Below are positions 26,749-36,217 of a stretch of DNA of 64,000 bases, in pieces. Below the pieces are notes generated by a model. It was given only the letters and a program-made list of their open reading frames with translations. It had not been told where the DNA came from and did not search any database. The DNA comes from Collinsella provencensis (GTDB lineage Bacteria > Actinomycetota > Coriobacteriia > Coriobacteriales > Coriobacteriaceae). A program made the translations under genes and the position numbers. The stretch is taken from assembly GCF_900199705.1 (NCBI RefSeq), contig NZ_LT904908.1, positions 736,530 through 800,529 on the forward strand, given 5' to 3'. Each line of letters begins with the position of its first letter. Positions within the stretch are counted from its first letter, which is position 1.

Positions 26749-27720
26749 CTACTCCTCAACCGAAAGGTAGCGCTCACCGGTGTCGGGGAGAATCGCGACG
26801 ATGGTCTTCCCTGCAAACTCGGGGCGCTGAGCAAGCTGCAGCGCTGCCGCAACAGCTGCACCAGCAGAAATGCCCACAAGCAAACCGGCCTTCCGCGACA
26901 AATCCCGCTTGACGTCCATCGCATCGCTCGACGCAATGGGCAGAACCTCATCCACAACCGATGCGTCATAGTTGCGTGGGACAAATCCCGCGCCGATACC
27001 CTGAATTCCATGGGCGCCCGGCTCACCGCCCGAGAGCACCGCACTCTCCGCGGGTTCCACCGCCACCACGTAGACCTCGGGTTTTTGCTCTTTGAGGTAC
27101 TTTGCCGTGCCGGAAATCGTTCCACCCGTACCTGCGCCGGCAACCAGCACGTCAACAGTGTCTTCGGTATCGTTCCAAATCTCGGGACCGGTGCTCTCGT
27201 AATGTGCCTGCGGATTTGCCGGATTATCGAACTGCCCCGCGATAATCGAACCCGGAATGCTTTTGTGCAGCTCCTCCGCTTTGGCAATAGAGCCACTCAT
27301 ACCCTCAGCGCCCGGAGTAAGCACAATTTCCGCCCCATATGCGGCGGCGAGCTTGCGTCGCTCAATGGACATGGTATCCGGCATGGTGAGAATGAGTTTA
27401 TAGCCGCGCTGCGCCGCGATCATGGCCAAGCCAACTCCGGTGTTTCCGCTGGTAGGCTCAATGATGGTACCTCCCGGGGCAAGGCTTCCCGAAGTCTCGG
27501 CAGCATCGAGGATGGCGAGGGCAACGCGGTCTTTAATCGATCCACCGGGGTTGGTTGCCTCGTATTTGCCCAAGATGATTGCGTTGTTGCAAGCGTCAGC
27601 GGCGTGCACATCTTCGCAAGCATCTGAGCCGACAGACGGCTCGCAGTCATTCTGCAAGGCCGACAAATCAATCAGCGGCGTAGAGCCAATCAGATCTTCA
27701 ATCCTGTGAGCAACGCGCAT
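26749..27720 (-). CDS. cysK: Cysteine synthase (O-acetylserine sulfhydrylase A type)
   Basis: 323 residues, PLP fold type II. The Schiff-base lysine is in NPGGSIKDRVA; the substrate loop PTSGNTGVGLA and the PLP-phosphate loop AGAGTGGTISG are intact. It makes cysteine from O-acetylserine and sulfide. AGGAGGTGCGCC precedes the ATG. The YbaK-like gene lies 33 bp upstream, so they probably share a transcript. A short insert (DCEPSVGSDACEDVHAADAC) after residue 24 is unusual. No CymR or SAM/T-box leader was seen. Confidence 0.94.
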   Translation of the reverse strand: MRVAHRIEDLIGSTPLIDLSALQNDCEPSVGSDACEDVHAADACNNAIILGKYEATNPGGSIKDRVALAILDAAETSGSLAPGGTIIEPTSGNTGVGLAMIAAQRGYKLILTMPDTMSIERRKLAAAYGAEIVLTPGAEGMSGSIAKAEELHKSIPGSIIAGQFDNPANPQAHYESTGPEIWNDTEDTVDVLVAGAGTGGTISGTAKYLKEQKPEVYVVAVEPAESAVLSGGEPGAHGIQGIGAGFVPRNYDASVVDEVLPIASSDAMDVKRDLSRKAGLLVGISAGAAVAAALQLAQRPEFAGKTIVAILPDTGERYLSVEE

Positions 27721-27753
27721 GGCGCACCTCCTGTTACCGCTCCAACAATCTGG

Positions 27754-28227
27754 CTACTCCCCCGGCAGCTTGCACACGTCAACCCACGTGCTGCCCGGCG
27801 TTGCCTGTTCGAGCTCCTCGAGCGTGAGCCGAACAGCGCTGTTCGCACTGCCGCACGCGGGGTACATCACCTCAAAGCGGCGCATCGACGTGTCGAGATA
27901 CACGTCGCAACCCTCGTTTACGCCAAATGGGCAGACTCCACCAACGGCATGGCCGATGCGCTCTTCTGCTTCCTCGGCCTTGAGCATCTTGGGTTTGGTA
28001 TGGAACACTGCCTTGAATTTGGGATTGGAAACACGCGCGTCGCCAGCACAAACAACGAGCACGACGCGGTCATCTACGGCAAATGAGAGTGTCTTTGCGA
28101 TGTGTGCGGGCTCGCATCCAACGGCCTCAGCGGCAAGGTCGACCGTGGCACTCGACGTATCAAATTCCATGATGCGCTCGGTCAAACCGAAGCTCTCCAG
28201 GTGGTTTTTCGCTCGCGAAAATGACAT
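27754..28227 (-). CDS. YbaK/EbsC-family aminoacyl-tRNA deacylase
   Basis: 157 residues from the ATG at 28227. The prolyl-tRNA editing fold is recognisable in AAEAVGCEPAHIAKTLSF, DARVSNPKFKAVF and the GGVCPFGVNEGCDVYLD region. Members hydrolyse mischarged Cys-, Ala- or Pro-tRNA. Its position directly before cysK would suit a Cys-tRNA(Pro) deacylase, but this is inference. The ribosome-binding site is weak (GGGGGC). Confidence 0.82.
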   Translation of the reverse strand: MSFSRAKNHLESFGLTERIMEFDTSSATVDLAAEAVGCEPAHIAKTLSFAVDDRVVLVVCAGDARVSNPKFKAVFHTKPKMLKAEEAEERIGHAVGGVCPFGVNEGCDVYLDTSMRRFEVMYPACGSANSAVRLTLEELEQATPGSTWVDVCKLPGE

Positions 28228-28477
28228 CGTAAGCCCCCAGCATTCATTGGTTTCACGCAATAGTCCGTGCGTCTCAACGCGGCTGCGCACAGGCGAAATA
28301 CGGCGTGTTATCTTGCAAGTTTGAGCATGAGTATACGGCGCTCGCCGAAGCTTGGGCAGAAGAAGGCTCCGTGTGTCTGAACCGTTACGCAATGGAACCC
28401 GTTGTGCCGTGCAAGCCCTACCACATCGTGCGAAGATGCTCTTGCTACGCAATGGTGACCTTTCGCGCCGCCCGACT

Positions 28478-29575
28478 CTAACGTATCGCGCGGAGACGCT
28501 CTTTCATTTCAGATGAGATGCGACGGCTTTCAATCGCCTTTTGAATCGCTTTGCGGCGGGTCCATTCGTCCAATAGCGCGTCGTCTCCCTTGCGCTCCAA
28601 ATACGGAAGCGTTGCAGCTTCCTGCTTGGCCAGCGCCTCGGCAAAGTACCAGGCACGCATCATGTCCACGTAGTAGATGTCGTCATCCGTGGCGGGCACG
28701 TCCCGCGTACCGAGCGCACCACCCCCCGTGTAAGCGCTTGCCGCAGCACTCGCGCCATCCCGCCCGTCCGCTGGCATACGTGCGGCCGCAACCACATCAA
28801 GGAAGCACGACTCAAATCGCCCGTCCAAAAACAGACGCATGAGCACGCCGATACCGAAGCGGATGGTGTAGCAATGCCCCGAAGCAAGCCACGCATCCAC
28901 CTGCTGCAACGTACAATCGGGGTCCTTTGCCAACACCTTTACCGACAGCTGGTCGCACGTGGCCCAATTGTCTACGTAAGGCAGAAAACGGTTGTAAAGC
29001 TTGAGAGCCTTGTCGTAGTCGCGCTCAAGCGCAATGACAAACGCGTGGACCTGATTCTCCTCAAACAGGCGATGCGGCAAGGCGCGCAAAAACGTTTGTG
29101 CGTCATCGCGACGAGCAAGATCCTTCGCGATAGCGCGCAAGGCTGGTGTGCGAACGCCGACCATCCGCTTGGGATCGACCGTGGGCGCAAGCTTTGCCAT
29201 AAAGTCGCGGTACGCCGGATCAACCTGATCCGCAAGGCGACGGTCAACAAACTCGCAAGCAGAATCCTCGCCGAACCCTGGAAGCTCACGGCAGAGCACG
29301 TCTTCAAACAGCTCCGCGGCGGCCATCGCCAAAAGCGCATCTTTGCGAGCGCGCGGCAACTTTTTGAATAACGCCTCCGCACTCATGGCTCGCTGCTTGG
29401 AATAGAAGCGAGCCTGCACAATCAGACTCACGGGTGCATGCGACTTGGTGTACTTGGCGCCACGCCCCGACTGATGCGTCGCAAGGCGCGCGGAAACATC
29501 GGTGGTGTAGCCCGTGTACAGGCTGCCATCTGCGCATTTCAGCACGTACAGATAGTGTTCAAAAGGCGAAGCCAT
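28478..29575 (-). CDS. GIY-YIG nuclease fused to AlkD-like DNA alkylation repair domain
   Basis: 365 residues in one frame. Residues 1-80 form a GIY-YIG nuclease of the UPF0213/YhbQ type ([17 protein letters not shown], then [17 protein letters not shown]). From about residue 85 to the end the sequence matches the DNA alkylation repair HEAT-repeat family: [45 protein letters not shown] and [15 protein letters not shown]. AlkD proteins remove N3/N7-alkylated bases without base flipping. A nuclease/glycosylase fusion would cut near the lesion. A low-complexity alanine/glycine loop lies near residue 290. Confidence 0.8.
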   Translation of the reverse strand: MASPFEHYLYVLKCADGSLYTGYTTDVSARLATHQSGRGAKYTKSHAPVSLIVQARFYSKQRAMSAEALFKKLPRARKDALLAMAAAELFEDVLCRELPGFGEDSACEFVDRRLADQVDPAYRDFMAKLAPTVDPKRMVGVRTPALRAIAKDLARRDDAQTFLRALPHRLFEENQVHAFVIALERDYDKALKLYNRFLPYVDNWATCDQLSVKVLAKDPDCTLQQVDAWLASGHCYTIRFGIGVLMRLFLDGRFESCFLDVVAAARMPADGRDGASAAASAYTGGGALGTRDVPATDDDIYYVDMMRAWYFAEALAKQEAATLPYLERKGDDALLDEWTRRKAIQKAIESRRISSEMKERLRAIR

Positions 29576-29588
29576 GACATCCGTCCTG

Positions 29589-30002
29589 CTAAAGCACCAT
29601 TGCCAAAGTACCCGCGGTAATCAACAGGGCACCGACGACGGATTTCCACGTGAATTGCTCGTGCAAAAAGACGAACGCCAAGATAAGCGTAAACACAACG
29701 CTGAGCTTGTCGATTGGCACGACTTTTGACGCCTCACCCAGCTGCAGGGCTTTGTAATAGCAGAGCCAAGAAGCACCCGTCGCGAGTCCGGAAAGGATGA
29801 GAAATAGCCAGCTTTTTGGCGAAATGTCAGCGATTCCACCTTGAGCGCTGGTAATGAACACCATGCCCCATGCCATGAAAACGACAACGACGGTGCGAAC
29901 GGCAGTCGCTAGGTTGGAATTCACGCCGTCAATGCCAACTTTGGCAAGAATGGACGTCAAAGCAGCAAACACTGCCGACAGCAATGCAAGTAGCAACCAC
30001 AT
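29589..30002 (-). CDS. Small EamA-family membrane transporter (half-size DMT)
   Basis: 137 residues from the ATG at 30002 (GAGGGG upstream). Five hydrophobic helices, starting [20 protein letters not shown]; the final helix is [12 protein letters not shown]. One EamA repeat instead of the usual two, so the protein must dimerise to form a ten-helix carrier. Substrate unknown. It is 13 bp upstream of the GIY-YIG/AlkD gene, in the same direction. Confidence 0.82.
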   Translation of the reverse strand: MWLLLALLSAVFAALTSILAKVGIDGVNSNLATAVRTVVVVFMAWGMVFITSAQGGIADISPKSWLFLILSGLATGASWLCYYKALQLGEASKVVPIDKLSVVFTLILAFVFLHEQFTWKSVVGALLITAGTLAMVL

Positions 30003-30613
30003 GTGGTTTCCCCTCGTAAACACGCTGGTTTTCGAAGCATCGAAATTCACGATCGCTCTCCCTCGAAAATCGCTTTCCCCGAATTTGTTGAGATCAGTTC
30101 CAGGCATTTTCTTGGCGTTTTTCTCAGCACTTCCAGTGTAGCCGTTATTTGACCGTGCCGTAGCGTTGCGAGATTTGCATGTGTAGGTGGGGTTCACGAG
30201 ACTTGCCAGCGCACGTATACAGGAAGCATACAGGAAGCAAGTCCCATCCTGCCGCCTTCGTCGGGTTTTATACATTACCGGTGGGCCCTCGATGCGCAAT
30301 GAGGCAGGGTTCTTGCATTGCCTCCCGCTTTTGCCGAGTACACCGGAAGACCGGCAAATAAAGCCGCTGGTAGAAGCGCCGTCGTTTTTCAAAAAGAGGC
30401 CGTCTGCTCCGGATTATGCCGATACGATGCAAAAACCCTGCTGAATTGTGCAAATCGCCTTCGGAAAGAGCGCCGAATCGCCTAAAACTCCCCTGTCAAT
30501 TCATGTCGATGTGAAAAACTCCAGAGCGAGTGGGGACAGAAACCCATTGGGGCGTAGGGGCAGCACCTCAATCGAGGAAAGGCTATACAATGAGGACGTT
30601 CTAAGGGGGTAAA
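30003..30613. other. 611 bp non-coding junction before the restriction island
   Basis: No ORF of credible length. It marks the change from core genes to the defence island. Near the right end a TACAAT hexamer (30586-30591) could be the -10 of the restriction gene. Nothing else recognised. Confidence 0.5.
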
Positions 30614-32077
30614 TTGAGCTCGTATCAGTTTCATTGCACATGGGTCGATCTTGAGAAAAAACTTGAAGGCAGCCTTGAAAAAACGCTGGGCGAAGTTGAT
30701 TCCAAGAACGTCTTTGCCCGCACGCTTGAAAACCCCAAGGTGACTGGAATCGCCGGCGATGTTATCGAGCAATCAGTAATTGGATACCCCGCAAACTCGA
30801 GCCAAGAACCCGATTTGGTAATCGACAACATTGAAACTGAGCTCAAGACAACCGGCCTACGAAAGTCCAAAAAAGGAAAGGGCTTTGAGGCAAAAGAGCC
30901 CATGTCCATCACTGCCGTCTCCTTAGACTCGATAGCTGGCGAAGAATTTGCAACCTCGAATTTCTGGCACAAGGCACAACGGCTGCTTATCGTCTATTAC
31001 CTGTACGACTCGGAAAAAACCGTTCCCGCTGCAGGTTATGCCAACTTCCCCATCAAGGGCTATCAGCTCCATCAGTTCAGTGATGCGGAAATCGAAACTC
31101 TGAAATCCGACTGGACCCTGGTCAGAAACTTCATCAGAAAGATTCAAGAAGACTATCCCGACGAAAACGAACGCAAACAACACTATCCAAAACTATCGAG
31201 CGCCTTGCGAAAGAACTTGCTTCTCATTGATACCGCTCCGAAATACCCTCATCCACCTCGCTTTAGGCTCAAGCGCTCGGCCGTCACAACGATGGTAAAG
31301 AAAAACTTTGGTGATAATCTCACGCAACTTCCCAAGAGCTACACGAGCTACACCTCAATTGATTTTGAGCTGCATCAGATTGCTAAGAAATACCAAGGCA
31401 AAACGCTTGGCGAAATTGCTGACGAAATGGGCATTCCTTACGACCCGTGCAAGCAAAACAAGAATCTTGCTGAGCAATTTGTCACGAGGGCATTTGGCGC
31501 TGGCGGAAAGATGAGCTCTATTGAACTTTTCGCGTCAATTGGACTCAAACCAAAAACAATCACGCTTACAAAATCAGGTGCTCGCACAGAAGACATGAAG
31601 CTATTCACTATCGACTTCGAGGAGTTCGTCGATGACGCCCTATTCGACGAATCGCTCTTTTTCGAATACTTCAACAACAACCAGCTTTTGTGCATGGTAT
31701 TCAATGAACCAAGCCATGGTGCTCCACTGACTGAAAATACCTTCCTTGGGTTTAAACGAATGGCATTTGATGATGAGTTCATCGACGCTCAAGTGTCACG
31801 CGTCTGGCACGCAATCAAGAGACTCATCGTGAATAACGAGCTCGTTGATGTTGTCTCGTATGACAAGGCTGGAAAACCAATTATTAACGGGACCGGCGTA
31901 ATTAGAAGCGCGCCGAACTTTCCTAAATCTAGTGAAGGCGTTGTCTTCGTACGCGGAACAAGCAGCAATAGCACTCACAAGCCGGAATGCGTTAACGGCA
32001 TCTCGATGTACAAACAGCAAATCTGGATTAAGGGCTCATACGCCGCTAAACGCATGGAAGAAGAGGATTGGATTTAG
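30614..32077 (+). CDS. Sau3AI-like type II restriction endonuclease
   Basis: 487 residues, almost the length of Sau3AI. The start is TTG at 30614, seven bases after AGGGGG; no ATG fits. The N-terminal MutH-like catalytic domain shows the D...ExK signature in DLVIDNIETELKTTG. A second, MutH-related allosteric domain follows in Sau3AI, which fits the C-terminal half here (from about residue 250). Sau3AI cuts before GATC. The cytosine methyltransferase gene directly downstream completes the system. Recognition of GATC is inferred from family and was not tested. Confidence 0.88.
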   Translation: MSSYQFHCTWVDLEKKLEGSLEKTLGEVDSKNVFARTLENPKVTGIAGDVIEQSVIGYPANSSQEPDLVIDNIETELKTTGLRKSKKGKGFEAKEPMSITAVSLDSIAGEEFATSNFWHKAQRLLIVYYLYDSEKTVPAAGYANFPIKGYQLHQFSDAEIETLKSDWTLVRNFIRKIQEDYPDENERKQHYPKLSSALRKNLLLIDTAPKYPHPPRFRLKRSAVTTMVKKNFGDNLTQLPKSYTSYTSIDFELHQIAKKYQGKTLGEIADEMGIPYDPCKQNKNLAEQFVTRAFGAGGKMSSIELFASIGLKPKTITLTKSGARTEDMKLFTIDFEEFVDDALFDESLFFEYFNNNQLLCMVFNEPSHGAPLTENTFLGFKRMAFDDEFIDAQVSRVWHAIKRLIVNNELVDVVSYDKAGKPIINGTGVIRSAPNFPKSSEGVVFVRGTSSNSTHKPECVNGISMYKQQIWIKGSYAAKRMEEEDWI

Positions 32078-32177
32078 CAGTTTATTCATTGGCGGAAAAT
32101 CGCATAAAAGGTATTGATCATTTATTGTCCTCATGAGAAAATACACTCTTGGTTCAATGAATGCGAAGGAGCACCCC

Positions 32178-33461
32178 TTGACCAAGAAGATAAGAGTTGC
32201 TGAGCTATTTGCGGGAGTAGGCGGTTTTCGTTTGGGTCTCGATGGGTTCCATGACCCTGACCATCCTGAATTCGACATGCCCTCCGCGGGCCCGTTCGAA
32301 ACCATCTGGGCAAACCAATGGGAGCCCGACGGACGTGATAGCAAGCAGTTTGCATGGCGCTGCTACGAAGCTCATTTTGGTGCAGGTAGCTGCGTAAACG
32401 AAGACATCAATAAGGTTCTTGACGAATACGAGGCAGGAACGCGCGAGATTCCTGACTTCGAAATGCTCGTGGGCGGTTTCCCTTGTCAGGACTATTCCGT
32501 AGCCAAGCCGCTCTCAATGGCAGGTGGCATTGAAGGCAAGAAAGGTGTTCTTTGGTGGGACATCTATCGCATGATTAACTTCAAAAAGCCAAAATACATC
32601 CTGCTAGAGAACGTCGATCGACTTTTGAAAAGCCCTTCGAAGCAACGCGGGCGCGACTTCGCCATCATCCTCTCCTGTCTCTCCGAACAGGGGTACTCCG
32701 TAGAGTGGCGCGTCATCAATGCCGCTGAATACGGAATGCCGCAAAAACGGCGCCGCGTTTATATCTATGGAGAGCTCACGGATAAAACCTGGGATCTTAA
32801 AGCCAGGGTAAAAGAAGAAGGCGTCATGAGTGATGCCTTCCCTATCACTAGCTCAATTGAGCGTATTGCCACTGTTGACGTTTCTGATGACCCGTACGAT
32901 GTCACCCAAAATTTCGCTGCCGACAGCCCAAAAACGAGCGTATGGCAAAACGCCGGTGCAATGCAAAACGGAATTGCCTTCACATGTAAGGTCAATCCCG
33001 CATACAGCGGACACGTAAAAACGCTTGAAGAGATTAGGGTTCCTGACGCAGAGGTTCCTGCGGAGTTCTTCATCAGCGATGCTGATATTCCAAAATGGGA
33101 AGAGCAGCGGGCGGCAAAGAAAATTGAACGCACTACGGCGGAAGGTTTCACGTACCTTTACAGCGAAGGCTCCATGCCTTGGCCCGATCCCATCGACAGT
33201 CCAGCGCGTACCATCCTCACAGGTGAAGGTGGCAAAGGCGCAAGCCGCATGAAGCATGCAATCCGTTCAGAAAGTGGAAGGATTCGAAGGCTGGTGCCCG
33301 ATGAGCTGGACCAAATCCAAATGTTCCCCAAAGGTTGGACCGCGTCCGAAGGTGACAAAACCATGAGCGATGGACATAGGGCGTTTTGCATGGGTAATGC
33401 ACTGGTAGTTGGCATTCCGCATGCCATCGGAAAGACAATCGCGAAGTTTGCGGAGAAATAG
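32178..33461 (+). CDS. DNA (cytosine-5) methyltransferase, M.Sau3AI-like
   Basis: 427 residues from the TTG at 32178, chosen because AAGGAG is 6 bases before it; upstream ATGs at 32133 and 32157 lack sites. Motif I is AELFAGVGGFRLGLD, motif IV GGFPCQDYS with the catalytic Cys, motif VI LLENVDRLL, motif VIII PQKRRRVYIYG and motif X GNALVVGIP. It protects host DNA against the adjacent nuclease. Both genes using TTG starts could hold expression low. Confidence 0.9.
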   Translation: MTKKIRVAELFAGVGGFRLGLDGFHDPDHPEFDMPSAGPFETIWANQWEPDGRDSKQFAWRCYEAHFGAGSCVNEDINKVLDEYEAGTREIPDFEMLVGGFPCQDYSVAKPLSMAGGIEGKKGVLWWDIYRMINFKKPKYILLENVDRLLKSPSKQRGRDFAIILSCLSEQGYSVEWRVINAAEYGMPQKRRRVYIYGELTDKTWDLKARVKEEGVMSDAFPITSSIERIATVDVSDDPYDVTQNFAADSPKTSVWQNAGAMQNGIAFTCKVNPAYSGHVKTLEEIRVPDAEVPAEFFISDADIPKWEEQRAAKKIERTTAEGFTYLYSEGSMPWPDPIDSPARTILTGEGGKGASRMKHAIRSESGRIRRLVPDELDQIQMFPKGWTASEGDKTMSDGHRAFCMGNALVVGIPHAIGKTIAKFAEK

Positions 33462-33501
33462 GACCCGCCTTTCACGCGGATACAACTTATTTGAAAACAT
33501 G

Positions 33502-33544
33502 CACGACGGCGGCGAGTCCAATCAGAGAGTTCGTCGCCGTCGTG
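33502..33544. terminator. Bidirectional hairpin between the methyltransferase and the XRE gene
   Basis: CACGACGGCGGCGA pairs with TCGTCGCCGTCGTG (one mismatch), followed by TTGTTTC on the plus strand. The two flanking genes converge here. Confidence 0.8.
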
Positions 33545-33603
33545 TTGTTTCAAACGGAACGGCAAACGCGAATATACAGATATGCGCTATCTGCAAAGCA
33601 AAA

Positions 33604-34248
33604 TCAACCTAGGAAAATAAAGTCGCGAATGTACTTCGCAATGATCTCGAAAATCACAATCGCGATGAGCGCGAAAAGCGCACCCGAACACACCTTGAAA
33701 ATAGAAGAAACAATGGGGTGTTTGCGGCCCAAGGCGTTTTCATCCCTAGCCTCATCTGCAGGAATGCCCTTTTCGAATGCAACGATTTCGCGGAAGGTCA
33801 CCAGGTTGTTCTGATGCTTGAGCACCTCGGCCCAAACCGCCGCCGCAAATGCGCAAAGGAAAAAGACACCTGCAAGTATCAGCGAAATCGTCGAAGCAAC
33901 GCTGATGTCGTCTTGAGTCATGGGGCCCACGTCGCGCACAACAATGGCAACGCCGCCCGAAACCAGCGCCGCAACGATAAAGCCGAGCATCGCCCAGCCA
34001 AGGCGCCCCAACGTGCGCGAATCGTTCCTGATCTTGTCCTCCATTGACACCACGTCTCCTTTCAGAAGTTCATCCACGGAGACGCCAAAGAGGTTCGAGA
34101 GCAACAACAAACTGCTGATATCGGGGTAGGTTTTGCCCGTTTCCCAATTCGAAATGGTTTGGCGCGACACGTAAATGCGCTGCGCCAGGTCTTCCTGAGA
34201 AAGCCCGATGCGTTGACGGTTCGCCTTGAGTTGCTCTGGAAACTCCAT
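33604..34248 (-). CDS. XRE-family regulator with C-terminal membrane domain
   Basis: 214 residues from the ATG at 34248 (AAGGGAGGCATC). Residues 3-60 are a helix-turn-helix (RQRIGLSQEDLAQRIYVSRQ). The rest has three membrane helices (around GWAMLGFIVAALVSGG, ISLILAGVFFLCAFAAAVWA and SGALFALIAIVIFEII). Such fused regulators often respond to envelope signals. Targets unknown. It converges with the restriction operon but is not obviously its controller. Confidence 0.8.
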   Translation of the reverse strand: MEFPEQLKANRQRIGLSQEDLAQRIYVSRQTISNWETGKTYPDISSLLLLSNLFGVSVDELLKGDVVSMEDKIRNDSRTLGRLGWAMLGFIVAALVSGGVAIVVRDVGPMTQDDISVASTISLILAGVFFLCAFAAAVWAEVLKHQNNLVTFREIVAFEKGIPADEARDENALGRKHPIVSSIFKVCSGALFALIAIVIFEIIAKYIRDFIFLG

Positions 34249-34405
34249 GATGCCTCCCTTCCAAAATGAGCATGGCGCATGTGGCATCACCGTACCACCG
34301 AATGTGTTTGACGGGCGCGTTTTTCGCTGCGGCGGGCGTGTCAAAAGTCTTTGACACGGGGAGGTTGGCTGCGCGGGTCGCCCGGAGACTACCGTTTGAG
34401 GGCAG

Positions 34406-34759
34406 TTACCTCCACAAAAGCGCAGCGTGCACATCCTGCTCGAGGAGCATGTCGCGAAGCTCGTTCAACTCGTCTTTGTAGTCGTCGGGATTGATTGACT
34501 CGTCGCGGTAGTCGAGCGTTTCGAGAACTTCCACGCGGAAGGCGTCCTCGCCGTGGGTTTTCCAAAGCTCCAGGAGGTGGCGATTGGGGTGATAGCCCGT
34601 ATTGAGCTTGAATTTCACGCCGTTGGTGTCGGCGGGAATGTTGCGCGAGGCGAGCAGGAAGCGCTCACCCGTGGGCTCGCAGCAAAACGACAACACGCCC
34701 ATGGGAGGCAGGGTGTTGCAAGCTTTTTCCTTCAGCTCCTTTTTGCGTTGTGTGTCCAT
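34406..34759 (-). CDS. Degenerate GIY-YIG-like protein
   Basis: 117 residues from the ATG at 34759. The pattern GVLSFCCEPTGERFLLASRN, then NTGYHPNRHLLELWKTHGED and FRVEVLETL, follows a group of GIY-YIG relatives common in Gram-positives. The Tyr pairs and catalytic Arg of active nucleases are not all kept, so activity is doubtful. It stands alone between the XRE and Fic genes. Moderately sure of family, not of function. Confidence 0.55.
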   Translation of the reverse strand: MDTQRKKELKEKACNTLPPMGVLSFCCEPTGERFLLASRNIPADTNGVKFKLNTGYHPNRHLLELWKTHGEDAFRVEVLETLDYRDESINPDDYKDELNELRDMLLEQDVHAALLWR

Positions 34760-34858
34760 TGCAGACCTTTCTGGTGGTGTCTGATACTTTTCACTTTTGT
34801 GCAATTGAAGACAGGTATCCAAGAGCACACTAGGTTTCGGTTCAACGAGTGAGAAATC

Positions 34859-35905
34859 CTATCTCGCTGCCTTATACGCGGTGGACCTTGCGGCACCTAC
34901 CTTCTCCACGATGCCCTCGGTTTGAAGCTTAGAAAGGATACGTTCCAAAGTACGTCGGCTCATACCGGGATTGGCGTCCATAATCTCTCGTTTAGTCGCG
35001 GTGCCGATAAGCTTGTCGAAAAATGCCCTGACTGATTCCTCGTTACCAGACGGAACTGCCACAATGAAGAACCTGTCATTGAGCTCCTTGTAGCATGCCG
35101 TCACGACGCCCAGCATGTAGGTGACGAAGGGCACGTAGTCGTTTTTGCCCTCCCTCCAGCCGTTGGAACTTGCTGCCAAGGCCTCGTAATAGGTTTCTTT
35201 TGTACGCTCAATCTCCTTCTCAATGGAAACGTACTTTCCCACGTCATAGCCACTGCGGTACATGAGCAGCAGCGTCAATAGCCTGCTCATACGGCCGTTT
35301 CCGTCGTTGAAAGGATGGATACTCACAAAGTCGAAAACGAAAATAAGCGACACCAACAACGGATCATAGGTGCTTGCCTTGATTTGCACGGCGTACTCGG
35401 AGCAGATTTGTTCGACCGCCGACGGCGTTTCGACAGCAGAGGTCGGAACGAAGCGTGCCACCATTTTGCCATCATCGGTTCGCTCGGCGATTACGTTGTC
35501 CGAATCCTTCCATCTACCAGCAAAGCTGTCATCCGTGAAGCGATATAGGTCCCTGTGAAGTTGGAGGATTACGCTTGGAGTGGCTGGGATATCGTCATGG
35601 CTTTCGTGCACCATGTCCAACACGTAACGATAGCCGGTAATCTCCCTCTCGTCCCGATTCCTAGGTTCTACCTTGTCCAACATGAGCTCGCGCAGGCGCC
35701 TATCTGAGGTAGAAATATTCTCAATCCTGTTGGAGGCGCTGGTGCTCTGAATCTTTGCAACCTCAACCAAGGCGGCAAAGACCTCAGGGCTTGTCTCGGA
35801 GAATGAAGCTGTTTTGCCCTTGAGCTCTCGAATGTCGCCCAGAGCGGACACGACTTCTGGAACCATCAACTTGGCTAGAATGCTCTCGTAGTCGAACTGT
35901 GCCAT
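34859..35905 (-). CDS. Fic family protein (class II, with inhibitory motif)
   Basis: 348 residues from the ATG at 35905; an ATG 18 codons further up is also possible. The catalytic Fic motif is HPFNDGNGRMSR, matching the AMPylation consensus HxFx(D/E)GNGRxxR. The N-terminal SNRIEN segment fits the (S/T)xxxE(G/N) inhibitory helix, so the enzyme is auto-inhibited. A C-terminal winged-helix (MDANPGMSRRTLERILSKLQ) suggests DNA or partner binding. Target proteins unknown. Confidence 0.88.
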   Translation of the reverse strand: MAQFDYESILAKLMVPEVVSALGDIRELKGKTASFSETSPEVFAALVEVAKIQSTSASNRIENISTSDRRLRELMLDKVEPRNRDEREITGYRYVLDMVHESHDDIPATPSVILQLHRDLYRFTDDSFAGRWKDSDNVIAERTDDGKMVARFVPTSAVETPSAVEQICSEYAVQIKASTYDPLLVSLIFVFDFVSIHPFNDGNGRMSRLLTLLLMYRSGYDVGKYVSIEKEIERTKETYYEALAASSNGWREGKNDYVPFVTYMLGVVTACYKELNDRFFIVAVPSGNEESVRAFFDKLIGTATKREIMDANPGMSRRTLERILSKLQTEGIVEKVGAARSTAYKAAR

Positions 35906-36217
35906 AGAACCTTCGTCACCCTTCGTGTATCTTCGCCATTCCGCATATATCTTCGTCATACCAGCTCAATTTGTCGAGGATATTTTACTATTGGCGAGGA
36001 TAGTTGTGGGCTGGGAGATACGTAAACGGGTGGACGCCTTATTCCAAATAGGTTGAAGGGCGTTTTTACAAGCCCGAGAAGACCTGTGCGCCAAAACAAT
36101 TCAAGAGCAGTGCAAATACATATGTCCTTGGCCTGAACAGATAGCCGGGACGTTTGCGCGAAGACGAAGGGGCGGCAAGAACAGTTCATCGCGCAATATC
36201 GATCGAAGCGCACAAGA

